Shown here one piece after another: positions 58,113 to 64,000 of a DNA stretch of 64,000 nt. The stretch comes from Lotus japonicus. Taxonomy: Eukaryota; Streptophyta; Magnoliopsida; Fabales; Fabaceae. The translations under genes were made by a program, and so were the position numbers. The stretch is from the NCBI RefSeq assembly GCF_012489685.1, contig NC_080043.1, forward strand, positions 39,819,127 to 39,883,126. Reading direction: 5' to 3'. The notes under the pieces were generated by a model that saw nothing but the letters and a program-made list of their open reading frames with translations, was not told the DNA's origin and made no database searches. The stretch's first letter is position 1. Every line of letters starts with the position of its first letter.

Positions 58113-58670
58113 TCCCTCTAAGCCTTATCTGTTCTCAATTTTGCAATACCACACAAAGTGATATCCATCGAACTGGAAGCTCTGATACCACTGTTAGGAA
58201 ATAACACAGCTGAAGAAGTAAAATAAACCAGGAGCGCAATCAACAACACAAGAAAATAACGTGGAAACTCCAAAACCGGAGAAAAAACCACGATCGTTGT
58301 CAAAACCGACAACTAGAGAATAAACACTATGTGAAAATTGTTACAACACATAGACTTCACTCTCAACCACCCCCATGACCCCAGTACACCCACACTCTCC
58401 AACGTAAATTTTTGAACTACATCTCACTATGCTCTAAAACAAAAGCATAAGAGAAAAAGAAAACACAAATATAGCCTTAAAGTGTTTTCAGGTGCTACTG
58501 CTTGGTGTTTTTGGTGTGTTGAAACAAGGAGCTTGAGATCCCTATATATAGTCTTGGACCCTTCCACCCTTCACTAATCTAAGCGATGTGGGACTTCTCC
58601 AAGATGCATAACTTGATCTTTTTTATCCTTCATTAGCAATGTGAGACTTATATTCCAATCAACTCCAACA
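58113..58670 (-). mobile_element. TRIM-like element: one LTR, primer site, short interior
   Basis: On the minus strand a 479-bp LTR (58670-58192) starts TGTTGGAGTTGATTGG and ends TTCCTAACA. It is followed one base later by a tRNA-Met primer site TGGTATCAGAGC (58190-58179). Only ~75 bp later comes a purine run (ttagagggaga) and 'tttggagttga', which resembles the LTR start, after which similarity stops. This is the layout of a terminal-repeat-in-miniature element that lost most of its 3' LTR. Copia-type fragment is the alternative. Confidence 0.55.
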
Positions 58671-58793
58671 GTTGCGAGAGTGAGGTAGAAGAAGAAAGGA
58701 AGTAAGGTGGAATGATTATTCACCATGGAGAGAAAAAGAATTGGACACGTAGGAGTTGTGGTGCTCCACATACTATAAAAGGAGGTAGAAGTT

Positions 58794-60070
58794 TTTTTTT
58801 TTTGATAAGTAATGAGATTATATTGAATGGGAGTACAAGGGGTACTCCAACCCAATACAAGAAAAACAGAAAAATAAAACAACAAGCTAGATAAAAGAAA
58901 AAATACAAGACAACAGCCCTACAAAGACGAATACTACCCACCCCCACTTCCTTGAGATTAGACAATATAAAAGGGGTCTCATTAAAACCTTACTTGGATA
59001 ACCCATTTTATAAAGTCAAGAGGAAAATCCAAGGAAGTTTACAAAAAAAAAAGTAATAAACCCCAACCTAAAACCACCCCAAAACCAAATACCAGCCATG
59101 TCAATTGCATAGCCTCCAACCAATAATAAATTAGAAGTCCATTCCAATCAAGCTGCCACCGAGAAGAAAAAAATCACCAACACATCCAAGTAGCCTCCAA
59201 TTCAAAGCAAAAAATAAGCAAATAGCCGGCTCCTAAATAATTCAAAGCAAACAAGTCACTTTCTCACTACGGCAATGACGGATCCAGTAGACAGATTGCA
59301 GACCAACCAATTGACAATTCACAAATCCAATCCCACTAAAGTTGGGTAATACAAGAACATGGGTCCATAAGCCATTCAAATAATGAACTTCTGAAATCCT
59401 TTACCATAGATGACAACCAGAGCCAAGCCTTCCACTGGATAATACCTAACAAATTGTTCCAATCAGGAACCTCATTGGAGAACATCAACCTATTTCTCAC
59501 ACACCACACGGACCAAACCACTGACCCCCAAATAGCCCACCAAGCCCGACACTGCTTCATATTCCAACTGCCATGGACAAATTGCAGAAAATGCAATTGA
59601 GGATCACAAGGTAAAACAGAATTGAATCCAAGCCAGTGGAAAACTGAGTACCAAATAGGTGAATTTTTCCTGCAGCAAAACATGAGGTGTTCTACATCCT
59701 CCAGTGAGTCATCACAAAAAGGGCATGCTGAATCAGAATCATTTAATTGGATCCCCCTCCGAATAAGGTTTAGTTTAGTTTGAATCCTTCCCCAAAGCAA
59801 CTTCCAAATAAAAGCTTTCACTGTTGAAGGGGCAGATATTTTCCATAGATGCTTAAATGCCGGAGTCTGATCAGAACTTGCTGCCCCGGTGATTAGAGAA
59901 TATGCTGATCTAACCGAGTAGCCACCATAAACATCATCCTTCCAAATCCATTTATCCACAGAATCACGGCGCAAAAGGACCTGGCTGACAGCAATTAAGA
60001 TTTCAGAAACCCAGGCTTGCTCCCATTCCCGCAGATCCCTGCGCCAAGACAAGCTCCAAACCCACCTATG
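58794..60070 (-). mobile_element. 5'-truncated LINE with 17-bp target duplication
   Basis: Poly(T) at its left edge marks the 3' tail on the minus strand, followed by 'gataagtaatgag'. The flanks share AAAAGGAGGTAGAAGTT exactly (58777-58793 and 60071-60087). The 1.28-kb body holds the ORF2 C-terminus and 3' UTR only. The exact, long duplication and intact frame imply a young insertion. Confidence 0.9.
59336..60052 (-). pseudogene. LINE ORF2 C-terminal fragment (zf-RVT), open
   Basis: 238 codons without a stop, beginning in the linker after RT ('WRRDLREWEQAWVSEI'). The zf-RVT region follows ('YSVRSAYSLITG', 'LWKISAPSTVKAFIWKLLWG', and the Cys/His cluster CPFCDDSLEDVEHLMFCC), then 'VVWSVWCVRNRLMF' and the end at CSCITQL. 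There is no RT or endonuclease because of 5' truncation. It is a fragment of a protein, not a gene. Confidence 0.85.
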
Positions 60071-60087
60071 AAAAGGAGGTAGAAGTT

Positions 60088-60764
60088 GATTTAAGTAGTG
60101 TAAGATTTAACACCTAGAGTTATAAATATATTATGAGGGTGGTAAATCATTATCCTAAATATTATAGAAAACTTTATGAAATTCTAAAATATGGATTAAG
60201 ATCACTTTGAGCCAAAATAAGTGATCAAGGAGCATATAAATATTATAATTTTATGCCTAATTTAATAAATTAATTTATCAATATTTCTCCCTCAATATTC
60301 CACCTCAATATATCATAACCTAATAGTGAAAACGTGATATATAAGATGCATTTTTTAATATAAAAGATGAATTAAGTTTTCTTAATATAAACAAAACGTT
60401 GAAAGTTAATTTTACTTGGTATGAATTTTACCCAACGTAACACAAATTATTTTTAGTGATTTTTGTTACAAATTTTTAATGATCACATATTTTGAAATTT
60501 TTTTGTTACAACATATTATGAATTTTTTTTACGGGTGTAATTTATTTTTTCGATGTACCAACAACAAAAATAAACAAAGACAAAAACGACAAATAACTAA
60601 AATAATTGTGCTTCTACAAAACAATAACTAACACATTCACCAAGAAAAAACCTACAAATTTATGTTTTTTCTTTTACTTCTGTCTTTTAATAAATATAAA
60701 ATATAACACAAATTTGAAGATTTTCACAGGATAAACAAAAATGAATATCCCGTGTATATTATTA
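60088..60764. other. AT-rich spacer between LINE copies
   Basis: Continues the target sequence of the LINE at 58794; no gene or repeat end recognised. Confidence 0.5.
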
Positions 60765-62815
60765 TTTTTTTTTGATAAGCAAAGTTTGCATTAATGGGAG
60801 TACAAGGGGTACTCAACCCTTAATACATAGTAGAGTTAAAAACAAAATAAAAATGAAGAAGCTATCCCAAACAGATAGCTAAAAAGATAACAATAATCCC
60901 CTTTGAAACCCAACCGCACCACACTAATCCAGTCAAACAGTACCCAAACCAACCAATAAAACAAAACATCAACACAAGGCATGACCAGCTACAAATAATT
61001 AATCCAGCATATCAGATAAAAATCCACAGATGCCAAATACAAATCGACTTGCACATCAGACATATTGAATGCACAGTAAAGGTTCCACATACCACTCAGC
61101 CATGGAATAAGTAAAACTCTGAATAAGTGTCTTCACCCATTGCCAAGACCTCCATTTAATTAGTCCTAAAGCTGTCGGAATACAAACGACACCAGCTCTA
61201 AAAATGAGCTCATTCCTCAGAAGCCAAATTGTCCAAACTGTGGCCAACCATATTCGAAACATTCCTCTGAAATTAGCATTACTCCAACCTTGCTGAAATT
61301 GAAGAATGTGACTCTTAGCATCTTTTCGAAGCACAGTAGAGACTCCAAGCCACTTATACACTTCCTTCCACACATCCATAGAAACCGGACATGAAAACAA
61401 AATATGAGAACAAGATTCTGCTTCAATTGAACAAAATTTACATACCACATCTTCTGGAGAAGTCAGCACCCCCCTCTTGAGCAAATTGTCTGATGTGGCC
61501 AATCTATTTAACAAACACCTCCAAGCAAATGCCTTCACATCAAATGGTGCTAGTGCCCGCCAAATAATTGAAAACACAGTATCTGGCTCCGGTAACACTG
61601 GTCCCTGCAAAAATAAATAAGTTGAATTAATTGAGTAAACACCCTCTGTGTTTGGCAACCACACCCACTTATCAGGGACCCCTTCTGTAAGTGGGGCCAA
61701 AGATAACTCTTGGCGCAACTCATCTAGCCACCCCAACTCTCTCCCTACCAATGGTCTGCGCTATGTAAACTCCCATTGCCATATCCCTTGGTTCCATTGC
61801 CTGCAGTCTGAAATACAACAGCGTTTTCCTTTGGACTAGTTATACAACCTATAATACTTCTCACGAAAGCTACCTCCCCCCGTCTAATCCTCACTCCAGA
61901 ATCGTGTTGCATCCCCACACCAGACTTGTTTAGTCATGCCATCATAGAACCAACCCAAAACATCATTCCCACAAGCTTCTTCTACCCCTTTCCACCATGG
62001 TGAATCCTGCATACTGAATTTAGTAAAGTACGTAGCACTCAGCACACGACACCATAAACTATCTTTTTCAGTTCTCATCCTCCACATCCATTTTCCCAAC
62101 AATGCCTTATTAAAAACAGATAAATCCTTTATGCCTAAGCCACCTACTTCCTTAGGCATACAAATATCCACCCACTTTACCCAAGCAATTTTGCGCTCTA
62201 ACTCACCACCACCCCAAAGGAAAGCTCTCATTAGCTGATTACAAATAGTCACCACACATGCCGGTAACTTAAAGAAAGACAGATAAAATAACGGGAGCGT
62301 CGTGAGCACACTTTGAATAAGGCAAATCCTCCCCCCAAAAGAAATAGATTTCCACTTCCAACTTGATAGTCTATCCTTGATCTTTTTTATCACTGGCTCC
62401 CACAACTGACGCCCACTTGGCCTTCCTCCCACGGGAATACTCAGATACACAAAGGGGATAAGCATTACCTTACAGTTCAAATAAGAATCAAACTGTTGTG
62501 GAACCCCCAGCTCAAGCGCAACGGTAGCCAACTTGCTTTTGTGAAAATTAACTTTCAATCCAGAAATTAGCTCAAAACAGCGTAGCACACATTTCAACAC
62601 CACCAAGTTCTGCACTGAAGCCTCCCCAATAAAAATAGTATCATCAGCAAATTGAACTAGGGAGACATGTAACCCGTTGCCCCGTCCCACCTGATACCCC
62701 TTAAACCTCCCCAACCTTACTGCATTTAAATACAATCCATTTAACCCCTCTGCAACAATTAAAAATAAAAAAGGAGCAAGAGGGTCACCTTGTCTGAGGC
62801 CCTTCTCCATTTTAA
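60765..62815 (-). mobile_element. 5'-truncated LINE, second copy
   Basis: Poly(T) at 60765-60773 followed by 'gataagcaaag' marks the 3' tail. Coding remains cover the RT from just before the GLRQGDP motif to the ORF2 end. The 5' end is near 62815. No clear target duplication found. It is a relative of the LINEs at 9647 and 58794 but a separate insertion. Confidence 0.85.
61056..62810 (-). pseudogene. LINE ORF2: RT C-terminal half and zf-RVT with in-frame stops
   Basis: 62810-61884 starts MEKGLRQGDPLAPFLFLIVA and includes LVQFADDTIFIGEASVQN (catalytic FADD), 'VNFHKSKLATVAL', 'SFGGRICLIQSVLTTLP' and 'NKALLGKWMWRM'. The same frame then runs through three TAG stops (between 61887 and 61760) into 61751-61056, the zf-RVT part ('YSINSTYLFLQG', 'CKFCSIEAESCSHILFSC', 'TVWTIWLLRNELIF'). 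All three stops are TAG, as expected if TGG tryptophan codons mutated. RT motif A and the endonuclease are missing. Confidence 0.88.
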
Positions 62816-62964
62816 TATTTAATTTCCGTCACTTCTATCACCGAACAACAACGGCCCAAATCAAATTATTTATCTTGAATAGGTACTTTAATCGGTTCAA
62901 TAATTGGTCCGGTTATGAAAATATTGCTATGAACTCAATATTTGAGGTCAAAAAGAGATATAAA

Positions 62965-64000
62965 TGTTATGAATAAAGAGTAAGCAAGTAAATAAGAGAG
63001 GAGAATAGAAGAACAAGAGATAGAGAAATAGTGTGATGGGGATGCTCTGCTAGGTGCACACTCCCTTGTATTTATATTATTAAGTTTGGAGTGTTGAACA
63101 AATATACATGTGGGCCTGGCCCATGGACTCTTAACTCTGATGGGCATCCATATATTTCATAACACTCCCCCTTGGATGACCATCCCTTAAGAATGTGTCT
63201 CATTAAAACCTTACTAGGAAAAACCCAGTGGGATAAAAACCTAGTGAAGGAAAAAGAGTACATCATTCTATAGTCCGTCTTTGTACATTGCCTCATTAAA
63301 AACCTTACCAGGAAAACCCAATGGGAAAAAACATGGTTAAGGAAAAAAGAGTGCAATGCATTTTAATTGTGATCTTTGAGCCGACGAACTCCCATATTCC
63401 GCACAAGCTTTCCAAATGTTGTAGTTGGAAGAGTCTTCGTAAATAAGTCTGTCAAATTATCACTTGAACGGATTTGTTGCATGTCTATGTCACCATTCTT
63501 TTGTAGATCATGAGTGAAGAAAAGTTTCGGTGATATTTGCTTTGTCCATCTCCCTTGATGTATCCTTCTTTTGATTGAGCAGTGCATGTAGTATTATATT
63601 CATATATAGTTGTTGTCGGCATCTTTCCAGAGGACAAATCACCAATATTAAGTACACATTGAATCACGAATCTCAGCCAAACGTATTCTCGTCTTGCCTC
63701 ATGTAATGCTAATATTCCTGCATGGTTAGCTGAGGTGGCTATCATAGTTTGTTTCACAGATCTCCATGAAATGATTGTTCCTCCACATGTAAACAAGTAA
63801 CCTGTTTGAGATATTTAGACAAATATCCAGCATCTGCATAACCAATTAAATCAAGCTTGGACATATAGGGGAAAAATAAACTCATATCCAATGTGTCTTT
63901 AAGATAACGAAAGACTTGTTTTATTCAATTCCAATGTCTTCGTGTAGGTGAAGAACTATATCTTGCTAATAAGTTAATAGAAAATGATATATCAAGTCGA
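62965..64000 (-). mobile_element. Ty1/copia retrotransposon, 3' end (runs off window)
   Basis: The 3' LTR is 63164-62965 (200 bp), with TGTTATGAA and TTCATAACA ends. It is preceded on the minus strand by a polypurine tract (catccaagggggag, about 63178-63165). Upstream lies decayed pol. The sequence downstream of the LTR starts 'ataaa', one half of a likely target duplication; the other is outside the window. A small LTR of this size with 'ccaagggggag' is common in Tnt1/Tto1-like copia families. Confidence 0.85.
63363..64000 (-). pseudogene. Copia pol remnant: RT C-terminus and RNase H
   Basis: Broken minus-strand frames read, in order, 'LARYSSSPTRRHWN' (RT end, ~63960), 'LIGYADAGYLS' (start of RNase H), 'LFTCGGTIISWRSVKQTMIA' with 'LALHEARREYVWLRFVIQCV' (63796-63485), and 'LFFTHDLQKNGDIDMQQI' ending 'LFTKTLPTTTFGKLV' (63587-63363). 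At least two frameshifts and several indels. Integrase and gag would lie beyond 64000. Confidence 0.85.

Overview
This is a nuclear segment of a plant genome: AT-rich, intron-containing, and made mostly of transposable elements. The LINE, CACTA and Mutator families and the OPA3-like host gene point to a eudicot. A legume is my guess from the style of the repeats, with low confidence. The only complete, conventional host gene I can support is an OPA3-like mitochondrial protein gene in four exons (38814-42683, + strand).

Layout. 1-460 is the 3' end of a LINE. 587-2038 is a non-autonomous DNA element with ~215-bp terminal inverted repeats. 2644-8880 is a CACTA element (TSD CAT) interrupted by a young LTR retrotransposon whose two 2.28-kb LTRs enclose only 197 bp (2825-7590, TSD CCTTT). 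9647-24088 is one 5'-truncated LINE on the minus strand, split by two 4.08-kb solo LTRs of one family (9921-16721, TSD TGAAG; 18435-22509, TSD GTATA); the first is itself split by a 2.7-kb solo LTR (13173-15888, TSD TTGAT). 24089-34145 is AT-rich and mostly non-coding, with a decayed LINE piece, a hAT MITE with a perfect 8-bp TSD, a Helitron 3' terminus and a degenerate repeat block. 34156-35991 is a retroposed unit with a tRNA-like head, a LINE-type ORF1 with an RRM, no ORF2, and a LINE-like tail, flanked by a 10-bp TSD.

38814-42683 is the OPA3-like gene, with a MITE in intron 2. About 375 bp beyond it lies a Mutator-like element (43060-52006, perfect 9-bp TSD TAATTTTTA) that carries a plant mobile domain (PMD) gene on the minus strand and no recognisable transposase. 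A second CACTA element (47051-51839, TSD GGG) sits about 0.5 kb upstream of the PMD start codon. It carries intron-containing fragments of two unrelated host genes: a MORG1/WDR83-like WD40 protein and an RsmB-like (NOL1/NOP2/Sun) rRNA cytosine methyltransferase.

52016-64000 holds a solo LTR related to the young element (53294-55211, TSD ATTTT), a GC-richer stretch with a group II intron-like tail (possible organelle-derived DNA), a gypsy-like LTR, a small TRIM-like LTR element, two LINE copies (one with a 17-bp TSD), and the 3' end of a Ty1/copia element that runs off the window.

The most notable structure is the nested 43-52 kb block: a MULE that has become a vehicle for a PMD gene, holding a Pack-CACTA that has become a vehicle for pieces of two other genes.
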